A DNA stretch of 64,000 nt from Candidatus Purcelliella pentastirinorum (GTDB lineage: Bacteria > Pseudomonadota > Gammaproteobacteria > Enterobacterales > Enterobacteriaceae). Where the stretch lies: contig NZ_CP028374.1 of the NCBI RefSeq assembly GCF_003391335.1, forward strand, positions 1 through 64,000. The letters run 5' to 3'. The position numbers and the translations under genes were made by a program. Shown here one piece after another: positions 56,403 to 64,000 of the stretch (positions within the stretch are counted from its first letter, which is position 1; every line of letters starts with the position of its first letter). Under the pieces are notes generated by a model. It ran no database searches and was not told the origin of the DNA. It was given only the letters and a program-made list of their open reading frames with translations.

Positions 56403-58793
56403 TTATTTATTTTTTTTAAATATGTCAATTGCATTATCTATAACTCTATTTGGAAATCCTGCTAATTTAGCGACATAAAAACCTAAACTTTTATTAGACG
56501 GTTTATTTTTTAATTCATATAAATAAACTATATTTTTATTTTTTATAATAGCATTAAAACTGACATTACATACATTTTTATTATTTTTTTTTATTTTAGT
56601 TAATTCAAAATAATGTGTTGCAAATAAAGTAATGGCTTTAATTTTATTTATCAAATAATTAGCGCATGCAAATGCTATAGCTAATCCTTCTTGAGGTGAT
56701 GTTCCTCTACCTATTTCATCTATTAATATTAAACTTTTAGATGTAGCATTATTTAAAATATTGGACATTTCTGACATTTCAACCATAAAAGTGGAACGAT
56801 TAGATGAAATATCATCAATAGAACCAATTCTAGTGAATATCTGATCAAACCAACCTATTTCAGCATAATTAGCTGGAACAAAACTACTACTCCATGCCAT
56901 AAGTACTATTAATGCTATTTGTCTCATATAAGTACTCTTACCTCCCATATTTGGACCTGTTATTATTAACATACGCTTATTTTTATTAATTTTTAAAGAA
57001 TTTGTAATAAACGGTTTATTCATACTATATTCAATAATAGGATGTCTACCATCATCAATATTTATTTCTTGATTATAACTTAAAATAGGACAACAATAAT
57101 TTAAAGTTATTGCTCTTTCGGACATATTTAATAATACATCTAATTCAGCAAGATATTTGGAAGATTTTTTTAAAAGATTAATATATGGCAAAAATATATC
57201 AAATAATTCATTATATATTTTTTTTTCTAAAGATAAAATTTTTATCTTTGAAAAAAAAACTCTATTTTCATATTTTTTCAATTCTGGTGTAATATATCGT
57301 TCCACATTTTTTAAAGATTGTTTAAGTATATAATGAACAGGTACTAAATGCTTATGTGTTTTACTGATCTGTATATAATACCCGGTTATTAAATTGAAAT
57401 TTATTTTTAAAGAATTTAAATTTAATTTTTCACGTTCAGATTTTTCTAAATTATTTATGTATTTATTCATCCAAGAGTTTAATTCTCTTAACTTATCTAA
57501 TTTTTTATTATAACCAGTTGCAATAACTCCACCATCTTTAATAGATATAGAAGGACTATCATATATAGCTTTTTTTAAAATTAAATTAAGGTTATTAAAA
57601 TCATCTATTTTTCTATATATTTTTTTTAAATACGGATTTTTTCTTTTAATCAATATATATTTAATTTTAGGTATAATATTAAATATGTTTCTAACATGAA
57701 TAAAATCTCTAGGAATAGCTGTTTTTAAAAAAATTCTAGCTAAAATTCTTTCAAAATCACCAACTTGAGATAATATTGGTTGTAATTTTTGATATACATC
57801 CATTAATGATAATATACTTTTTTGCCTATTTTTAATCAAATTAATATCTTTAATAGGAGAATGTAACCATCTTTTTATCATTCTACTTCCCATAGGAGTT
57901 ACAGTTTTATCTAATATATAAGATAATGTATTGGTTTTTATATTAGATAAACTTTTAGTGATTTCTAAAGATTTACGTGTTGAAGCATCTATCATAATAT
58001 TTTCATTTTCATATTTAATTTTAATATTTTTAATATGACGTAAAATAGTACATTGAGTATTTTTGATATATTGTAATAAACAACCAGCGGATCTTAAAGA
58101 AAAATTTGTAATATTCAAACCAAAACCTGACAAATCATTTGTAGAAAATTGTAAATTTAGTTGTTTTATTGCCGTATCCAAATCAAATTCCCAATAACGT
58201 ACACATTTTGTACAATTTATTTTTTTAATTAAATCCATTGATTTAAAATTATCTGGATAAATTAATTCTACAGGATTTGTTTTTTCTATTATATCAGCCA
58301 TAGATTTAAAATTAAATAATTCATAAACAAAAAAATCTCCGGAACCAATATCTATAGTTGAATAACCAAAATAAAAATCTTCATTTTGCCATATAGCTGC
58401 TAAAATATTATTTTCTTTATCTTCTACAAGACCTTCCTCAATAATAGTACCTGGAGTATAAACTTTGATAACTTTTCTTTCTATTAAGCCATTATGTTTA
58501 CAAATATTATCTGTTTGATTACATAATGCTATTGATTCTCCTAAAGAAATTAATTTATGTAAATAATTATTTACTGTTCTACATGGTATTCCAGCCATGG
58601 GAACTATTTTACCACATGATACACCCTTATTTGTCAATGTAATACCTAATAGACCAGAGATTTTTTTAGCATCATCATAAAATAATTCATAAAAATCACC
58701 CATTTGATAAAATAATAAAATATCAAAATACTTTTCTTTAATAGATAAATATTGTTGTATAATAGGGATGTGTATATTTAATTTTTTATTCAT
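56403..58793 (-). CDS. mutS: DNA mismatch repair protein MutS, lacking the C-terminal tail
   Basis: Mismatch-recognition ATPase, 796 aa (E. coli 853). The mismatch-reading F-x-E motif is in M-G-D-F-Y-E-L-F. The Walker A G-P-N-M-G-G-K-S-T and Walker B D-E-I-G-R-G-T-S are intact. The protein stops just after the last ATPase helices (F-P-N-R-V-I-D-N-A), so the beta-clamp-binding and tetramerisation tail is missing. No mutL or mutH is in this window. Confidence 0.97.
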   Translation of the reverse strand: MNKKLNIHIPIIQQYLSIKEKYFDILLFYQMGDFYELFYDDAKKISGLLGITLTNKGVSCGKIVPMAGIPCRTVNNYLHKLISLGESIALCNQTDNICKHNGLIERKVIKVYTPGTIIEEGLVEDKENNILAAIWQNEDFYFGYSTIDIGSGDFFVYELFNFKSMADIIEKTNPVELIYPDNFKSMDLIKKINCTKCVRYWEFDLDTAIKQLNLQFSTNDLSGFGLNITNFSLRSAGCLLQYIKNTQCTILRHIKNIKIKYENENIMIDASTRKSLEITKSLSNIKTNTLSYILDKTVTPMGSRMIKRWLHSPIKDINLIKNRQKSILSLMDVYQKLQPILSQVGDFERILARIFLKTAIPRDFIHVRNIFNIIPKIKYILIKRKNPYLKKIYRKIDDFNNLNLILKKAIYDSPSISIKDGGVIATGYNKKLDKLRELNSWMNKYINNLEKSEREKLNLNSLKINFNLITGYYIQISKTHKHLVPVHYILKQSLKNVERYITPELKKYENRVFFSKIKILSLEKKIYNELFDIFLPYINLLKKSSKYLAELDVLLNMSERAITLNYCCPILSYNQEINIDDGRHPIIEYSMNKPFITNSLKINKNKRMLIITGPNMGGKSTYMRQIALIVLMAWSSSFVPANYAEIGWFDQIFTRIGSIDDISSNRSTFMVEMSEMSNILNNATSKSLILIDEIGRGTSPQEGLAIAFACANYLINKIKAITLFATHYFELTKIKKNNKNVCNVSFNAIIKNKNIVYLYELKNKPSNKSLGFYVAKLAGFPNRVIDNAIDIFKKNK

Positions 58794-58989
58794 TAATAAA
58801 GAAACTCAAATTATTATTTTGATTAAAAATATATTTTTATAAATAAAATTAAATTATTAATAATTGACTTTTAATATATTCTCATCCAATATGAAATATT
58901 AAAGTAAATATCTTAATTTTATAAACAGCTTTTATATTATATAATAAATCATAGTAAATAATACAAATTAAATTTATAAGGGTCAATTT

Positions 58990-60507
58990 ATGAAATTTAA
59001 TGTAAAAAATATTGATATTAAAAAAGAAAAAAATATTTATATTATAACGGGAATATTTGAAAAATATAAATTATCAAAATATACTAAAATAATTGATGCA
59101 TTTACAAGAAACTATATAAGTTCTTTATTTAAAGAAAACATTTTTCAAAATTGTAAAATAGGACAATCTTTATTTTTAAATTATTTACCTAATCTTCCAT
59201 TTACAAAAGTATTATTGGTGTATTGCGGTAAAGAAAAAAAATATGATGAATATACATATAAAAAAATAATAAAATCTATTATAAATACATTAAATTATGT
59301 TTCTTATAAAAAAGTATTTTTTTCTATATCTAATATAAATATTATAAATAAAGATGAATATTGGAAAATACGGTTAGGAATAGAATATTTTAGAGAATGT
59401 ATGTATGAATTTAAAAAATTCAAACGTAATATAAATTCTTCATTATCTCATATATCTAAAGAAATAATATTTCCTATAAAATTAAATAAAGATAAAATAA
59501 TATATGATAATGCAATAAAAGATGCATTAATCATATCAAATGCTGTTGAATATGTTAAAAACTTATCAAATATGCCTCCAAATATATGTAATTCTAATTA
59601 TTTAATAAAAAAAACATATAATTTCGCAAATAAACATAAAAATAAAATTAATATAAAAATATTAAAAAAAAATGAAATAGAAAAATTAAATATGAATGCA
59701 TATTTATCAGTAAGTAATGGTTCTATAAATGAACCAATGATATCAATAATTAAATACAATGGAAATAATAATTTAAAATTAAAACCAATAGTAATAATTG
59801 GAAAAGGAGTAACATTTGATTGTGGAGGTATATCAATCAAACCATCATCAAAAATGGATGAAATGAAATATGATATGTGTGGTGCTGCGTCTATATATGG
59901 AATAATGCATGTTATATCTGAACTAAATATTCCGTTAAACGTAATTGGTATATCAGTAGTATGTGAAAACATGATAAGTGAAAGATCTTATAGACCAGGG
60001 GATATAATAAAAACTATGTCTGGAAAAACAGTAGAAATATTAAACACTGATGCTGAAGGTAGATTAATTTTATGTGATATATTACACTATGTTAGAAAAT
60101 TTAATCCGGAAATGATTATAGATATTGCAACTTTAACAGGTGCCTGTGTTGTTGCATTAGGACATCATATGAGTGGATTTATGTCAAATAATAAACTATT
60201 AATTAAACAAATAATTAAAGCATCAATAGAAACTGGAGATTTAGTGTGGAATTTACCTATATCTAAAATATATCATAAAAACTTACAATCCAATATTGCT
60301 GATATGACAAATACAGGTATTGGAGGAGCTGGTGCTATTACTGCTGCATGTTTTTTATCAAAATTTATAAGTAAAAAACTTTCATGGATACATTTAGATA
60401 TAGCAGGTACTGCATGGCATTATAGCAAAAGAAATTATGCCACTGGACGTCCAGTTAAATTAATATCACAATTTTTAATAAATTATTCATCTTTATATAA
60501 AAGATAA
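58990..60507 (+). CDS. pepA: Leucyl aminopeptidase PepA
   Basis: M17 metallo-aminopeptidase, 505 aa (E. coli 503). The two-metal site is carried by G-K-G-V-T-F-D-C-G-G-I-S, M-K-Y-D-M-C-G-A-A and N-T-D-A-E-G-R-L. The N-terminal domain that binds DNA in E. coli is present but diverged. A likely role is peptide turnover. It leads into valS, with holC deleted between them. Confidence 0.96.
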   Translation: MKFNVKNIDIKKEKNIYIITGIFEKYKLSKYTKIIDAFTRNYISSLFKENIFQNCKIGQSLFLNYLPNLPFTKVLLVYCGKEKKYDEYTYKKIIKSIINTLNYVSYKKVFFSISNINIINKDEYWKIRLGIEYFRECMYEFKKFKRNINSSLSHISKEIIFPIKLNKDKIIYDNAIKDALIISNAVEYVKNLSNMPPNICNSNYLIKKTYNFANKHKNKINIKILKKNEIEKLNMNAYLSVSNGSINEPMISIIKYNGNNNLKLKPIVIIGKGVTFDCGGISIKPSSKMDEMKYDMCGAASIYGIMHVISELNIPLNVIGISVVCENMISERSYRPGDIIKTMSGKTVEILNTDAEGRLILCDILHYVRKFNPEMIIDIATLTGACVVALGHHMSGFMSNNKLLIKQIIKASIETGDLVWNLPISKIYHKNLQSNIADMTNTGIGGAGAITAACFLSKFISKKLSWIHLDIAGTAWHYSKRNYATGRPVKLISQFLINYSSLYKR

Positions 60508-60554
60508 TAGATTTACATAAATTACTTTTGTACAAATCTTATCAATGAAATTTT

Positions 60555-63170
60555 ATGAAAAAAAAATATGATCCTAACTATATTGAAAAAAAAATTTATA
60601 GTTTGTGGAAAAAAAATAATTATTTTAAATTTAACAAAAAAAAAACTAAAAAAAAATATTGTATAACATTACCGCCTCCTAATATAACAGGTACATTGCA
60701 TATGGGGCATGCATTCCAACATACGTTAATAGATATTTTAATACGTTATAATCGTATGAAAGGTAAAAATACATTATGGCAAATTGGTACAGATCATGCT
60801 GGAATTGCAACACAAATACTCATTACAAAAAAAATTATAAAAAAAGGTCATGACATAAATAATTATGATAGAGATACTTTCATCAAAAAAATTTTAAAAT
60901 GGAAAGAAAAATATGGGAAAATAATAAAAAATCAAATGAAACGTTTAGGATATTTCATAGATTGGGATAGAGAGCGTTTTACAATGGATAAAAAATTTTC
61001 ATATACTGTTAAAAAAGTTTTTATTAATTTATATAAAAATAATTTGATTTATAGAACAAAAAGCATAGTTAATTGGGATACTAAACTAAATACAGTAATT
61101 TCAGATTTGGAAATAAAACATAAAAATAAAAAAGTATCTATGTGGTATATAAAATATAAATTATTGAACAACATAAAAACAAAAGATGGTAAAAAACATT
61201 TATTAATAGGAACAATACGCCCTGAAACAATTTTTGGTGATACTGCTATTATGATTAATCCTGAAGATAAACGTTATAACAATTTAATAGGATATTTTGT
61301 TAAAGTTCCTTTAATTAATCGTATTATACCTATCATTAGTGATATAAAAGCAAAAATAAAAAAAGGTAGTGGTTGTGTAAAAATAACTCCAGCTCATGAT
61401 TTTAATGATTATAAAATAGCAATTAAGTATAATTTACCTATGATAAATATTTTTACATATGATGGTAAAATATTATCTAATACTAATGTTTTTGATAGTA
61501 AAGGAAATCCTTCAACATTTTATGATAATAAAATACCTAAATCATTTCATAATCTTGATCGTTATGTTGCTAGAAAAAAAATAATAAGAAAACTAAAAAA
61601 AAATAAACTACTAAAAAAAAAATATCAATATAATACTTATATACCATATAATGAACGTAATGGAGCTATTATAGAACCCATGCTAACTAATCAATGGTAT
61701 ATTAAAATGAATAAATTAACTAAGTTAGCAATAAATTCTGTTAAAAACGGAAACATAAATTTTATTCATAAACAATATGAAAACATTTATTTTTCATGGA
61801 TGAAAAAAATAAAAGATTGGTGTATATCTCGTCAAATATGGTGGGGACACCGTATACCTGTATGGTATGATGAAAAAAATAATATTTATGTAGGACAAAA
61901 CGAAAAAAAGATAAGACTAAAATATAACATACCAAACAATAAAATATTAAAACAAGATAATGATGTATTAGATACATGGTTTTCTGCAAGCATGTGGACT
62001 TTTTCTTCATTAGGATGGCCTAAATCAAAAAAAATATTTAAACAATATCATCCAACAAATGTAATTATTTCTGGATTTGATATAATATTTTTTTGGATCG
62101 CTAGAATGATAATGATAACAATGTATATTGTAAAAGATAAAAAAAATAAACCACAGATTCCTTTTAAAAATATTTATATTACTGGTTTAATTTGTGATGA
62201 AAATGGTGAAAAAATGTCAAAATCTAAAGGAAATATTGTTGATCCTATAGATATAATAAATGGAATATCATTAAATAATATTATTAAAAAACGAACAAAA
62301 AATACGATAAAAAATAAATCATTTGTAAAAATTATTAATAACACTAAAAAAAAATTTCCTTATGGAATTAAAGCAACAGGAGCAGATCCTTTAAGATTCA
62401 CAATTGCTTCTTTATCATCAACTAACAGATTAATAAAATGGGATATGAATAGATTAGAAGGATATAAAAAATTTTGCAATAAATTATGGAATGCTAGTAA
62501 ATTTGTTATAGATAAAAGTAAAAATGTTAAATATTTATCACATAAAAATGATATTTCAATAATAGATAAATGGATTATAAGTGAATTAAATATTATCATT
62601 AAAGAATTCGAAAAATCTATAAATAATTATAGATTTGATATTGCAGCTAATAAATTATATAGTTTTATATGGAATCAATATTGTGATTGGTACATAGAAT
62701 TTATTAAACCTATAATTAATTTATTTGATGAAAATAATTCCATAGGTACTATAAATACATTATTATATGTATTAAAAATAATACTAAAATTAGCACATCC
62801 AATTATTCCATTTATTACAGAATATATATGGCAAAAATTAATTAAATATGATTTTAACAATGAATTTAATAGTATTACAATGGAAAAATTTCCAAAATAC
62901 AATAATAAATTTATAAACAAAAAATTAAATATTGATGTAATATGGTTAAAAAATACTATTATACAAATTAGAAACTTTAGAGTAAAAAGAAAAATTAAAT
63001 TCAACAAGAAAATAAAAATTATTTTTAAAAAAGATGATCTTATCAAAAAAAGAATTAAAAATTTAGGTTTTTTTATAAAAAAAATGGTAAATATAAAAAA
63101 AATATTGATAACAACAAAAGATATTAAATCTACATTTAATAATAACATTACAAATAATATTTTTTTATAA
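60555..63170 (+). CDS. valS: Valine--tRNA ligase, without the C-terminal coiled-coil arm
   Basis: Class I synthetase, 871 aa (E. coli 951). HIGH motif P-P-N-I-T-G-T-L-H-M-G-H and K-M-S-K-S-K-G-N are intact. In contrast to LeuRS, the CP1 editing motifs look functional: R-P-E-T-I-F-G-D-T and G-S-G-C-V-K-I-T-P-A-H-D-F-N-D-Y. The protein ends about 75 residues early, losing the C-terminal arm that contacts tRNA. It starts 47 bases after pepA. Confidence 0.97.
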   Translation: MKKKYDPNYIEKKIYSLWKKNNYFKFNKKKTKKKYCITLPPPNITGTLHMGHAFQHTLIDILIRYNRMKGKNTLWQIGTDHAGIATQILITKKIIKKGHDINNYDRDTFIKKILKWKEKYGKIIKNQMKRLGYFIDWDRERFTMDKKFSYTVKKVFINLYKNNLIYRTKSIVNWDTKLNTVISDLEIKHKNKKVSMWYIKYKLLNNIKTKDGKKHLLIGTIRPETIFGDTAIMINPEDKRYNNLIGYFVKVPLINRIIPIISDIKAKIKKGSGCVKITPAHDFNDYKIAIKYNLPMINIFTYDGKILSNTNVFDSKGNPSTFYDNKIPKSFHNLDRYVARKKIIRKLKKNKLLKKKYQYNTYIPYNERNGAIIEPMLTNQWYIKMNKLTKLAINSVKNGNINFIHKQYENIYFSWMKKIKDWCISRQIWWGHRIPVWYDEKNNIYVGQNEKKIRLKYNIPNNKILKQDNDVLDTWFSASMWTFSSLGWPKSKKIFKQYHPTNVIISGFDIIFFWIARMIMITMYIVKDKKNKPQIPFKNIYITGLICDENGEKMSKSKGNIVDPIDIINGISLNNIIKKRTKNTIKNKSFVKIINNTKKKFPYGIKATGADPLRFTIASLSSTNRLIKWDMNRLEGYKKFCNKLWNASKFVIDKSKNVKYLSHKNDISIIDKWIISELNIIIKEFEKSINNYRFDIAANKLYSFIWNQYCDWYIEFIKPIINLFDENNSIGTINTLLYVLKIILKLAHPIIPFITEYIWQKLIKYDFNNEFNSITMEKFPKYNNKFINKKLNIDVIWLKNTIIQIRNFRVKRKIKFNKKIKIIFKKDDLIKKRIKNLGFFIKKMVNIKKILITTKDIKSTFNNNITNNIFL

Positions 63171-63176
63171 ATAAAA

Positions 63177-63791
63177 TTAAATAATTTTCATAGATTTTAA
63201 TAATAGAATTATTTTATTTACAGATACTGATATTTTTTGTTCTCCATTTAAAATAATTTCAGGGTTGACTGGTAATTCATATACAGAATCAACACCAGTA
63301 AAATTTTTTATTTTTTTATTAGAAACTTTTTTATATAAACCTTTAGAATCTCTTTCTTTACATAAATTAAATGATGTATCAATAAATATTTCTATAAATT
63401 GATTTTTACCTAATATATATCTAATTTTTTTACGCTCAAATCTATGAGGAGATATAAAAGTAGATAAAACTATTAAACCTGCATCCACCATTAATTTTGA
63501 TACTTCTCCAACTCTTCTAATATTTTCTTTACGATCCTTATCAATAAAACTTAAATCAGAACATAACCCAGATCTAATATTATCACCATCTAAAATATAA
63601 GTATGTATATTCATAAAATAAAGTTTTTTTTCTAAGGCATTAGCAATAGTAGATTTACCAGATCCTGATAACCCAGTAAACCATAATAACGCTGATTTAT
63701 GATTATTTAATTTTTCACGTTTTATTTTATTTATATAAAAATATTGCCATATAACATTATTTTTATTTTTTTTATTTATATTATCTATCAT
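63177..63791 (-). CDS. cysC: Adenylyl-sulfate kinase
   Basis: Phosphorylates APS to PAPS in assimilatory sulfate reduction. It is 204 aa (E. coli 201). The P-loop G-L-S-G-S-G-K-S-T, the D-G-D-N-I-R motif, R-K-E-N-I-R-R-V-G-E-V, F-I-S-P-H-R and G-L-Y-K-K are all conserved. The ATG is 14 bases after the cysN stop, the conserved cysN-cysC operon. It is convergent with valS, 6 bases away. Confidence 0.97.
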   Translation of the reverse strand: MIDNINKKNKNNVIWQYFYINKIKREKLNNHKSALLWFTGLSGSGKSTIANALEKKLYFMNIHTYILDGDNIRSGLCSDLSFIDKDRKENIRRVGEVSKLMVDAGLIVLSTFISPHRFERKKIRYILGKNQFIEIFIDTSFNLCKERDSKGLYKKVSNKKIKNFTGVDSVYELPVNPEIILNGEQKISVSVNKIILLLKSMKII

Positions 63792-63805
63792 AAAAAATTA
63801 TATTC

Positions 63806-64000
63806 TTAATTTAAAAAATAACGTTTTATTAATTGATTTAATTCTTTTTTAAATAATTTATATTTATTTATTTTATTATCTTTTATCGACAATATTTTAT
63901 AAATTAATCCTGCTCCAACTGTCATATTAGTTAACTTATCGATAAAAATAATACCACCCATAACCTTGTTATTTTTATAAAGATCTACCACTATAGGTTC
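63806..64000 (-). CDS. cysN: Sulfate adenylyltransferase subunit 1 (C-terminal 64 residues, cut by window edge)
   Basis: This is the C-terminus of the GTPase subunit of ATP sulfurylase. The visible part has I-I-F-I-D-K-L-T-N-M-T-V-G-A-G, matching the end of E. coli CysN, then a shortened tail with E-L-N-Q-L-I-K-R-Y-F. The frame is open to the window edge at 64000, so the gene continues beyond it. It lies directly upstream of cysC. Confidence 0.9.
   Translation of the reverse strand, partial: EPIVVDLYKNNKVMGGIIFIDKLTNMTVGAGLIYKILSIKDNKINKYKLFKKELNQLIKRYFLN

Noticed and set aside
62675-63148. Minus-strand open frame of 157 codons, very hydrophobic
   Set aside because: It is the complement of the Lys/Asn/Ile-rich C-terminus of valS; A-rich coding sequence read backwards always looks like a membrane protein.
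1-64000. CRISPR arrays, insertion sequences, rRNA, tmRNA, RNase P RNA or 4.5S RNA
   Set aside because: Looked for G+C-rich islands, repeats and known conserved cores in all gaps; only the four tRNAs stand out.

Overview
The window is a stretch of a strongly reduced, extremely A+T-rich bacterial chromosome. Every gene I recognise has its closest remembered counterpart in Escherichia coli-type Enterobacterales. Many ancestral gene pairs are still side by side: ribD-ribH, rplM-rpsI, ibaG-murA, rplU-rpmA-obgE, prfB-lysS, nrdA-nrdB, aroK/rpe, tRNA-Met-Leu-Gln-miaB-ybeY, lipA-lipB, holA-leuS, mdtK/ribE, rnt/grxD, pepA-valS and cysN-cysC. The genes between these pairs have been lost. There are no insertion sequences, prophage genes, CRISPR arrays, rRNA genes or obvious regulators. 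Everything fits an obligate intracellular symbiont of an insect in the Enterobacterales (a Buchnera, Annandia or Purcelliella-like lineage; the genus is not decided from this sequence).

Layout. 0-3 kb: riboflavin genes ribH (cut by the window edge) and ribD, then gpmA and rpiA. 3-12.4 kb: zapG, rplM-rpsI, a rapZ reduced to its C-terminal domain, kdsC, ibaG, murA, rplU-rpmA-obgE, a short dnaX, htpG. 12.4-23.2 kb: mostly minus-strand adk, zwf, aspS, lysS, prfB (needing a programmed frameshift), tadA and gyrA, with tsaB on the plus strand. 23.6-31.5 kb: nrdAB, glnS, metK, rpe, and an aroK whose shikimate site is eroded. 31.7-33.9 kb: three tRNAs, miaB, ybeY. 33.9-45.4 kb: lipA-lipB, holA, leuS (editing site eroded), sbcB, xthA, glyQS, fldA. 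45.4-53.2 kb: an ansP pseudogene, tsgA, trpS, tusE, tRNA-Val, mdtK, ribE, rnt, grxD. After an empty 685-base gap: argS, a DedA-family gene, mutS, pepA, valS, cysC and the 3' end of cysN.

Functionally this is core translation (nine aminoacyl-tRNA synthetase genes for eight amino acids, tRNA modification by TadA, TsaB, MiaB and TusE, RF2, ribosomal proteins), replication and repair (DnaX, HolA, GyrA, MutS, SbcB, XthA, NrdAB), the pentose phosphate route (Zwf, Rpe, RpiA) and cofactors (riboflavin, lipoate, SAM). The beginning of sulfate assimilation (CysN, CysC) is also present. Riboflavin and reduced sulfur are the most plausible contributions to a host; that is inference.

The most interesting points are small. 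The RF2 frameshift signal is intact but its in-frame stop is UAA, not UGA. LeuRS keeps its CP1 domain while losing the editing residues. AroK keeps its ATP site but not its shikimate site. RapZ survives as the C-terminal half only. AnsP is a fresh pseudogene with two homopolymer slips and one nonsense codon. Strand composition drifts from T/G-rich to A-rich along the plus strand, which suggests the replication terminus lies in the right half of the window. I did not find a novel multi-gene system.
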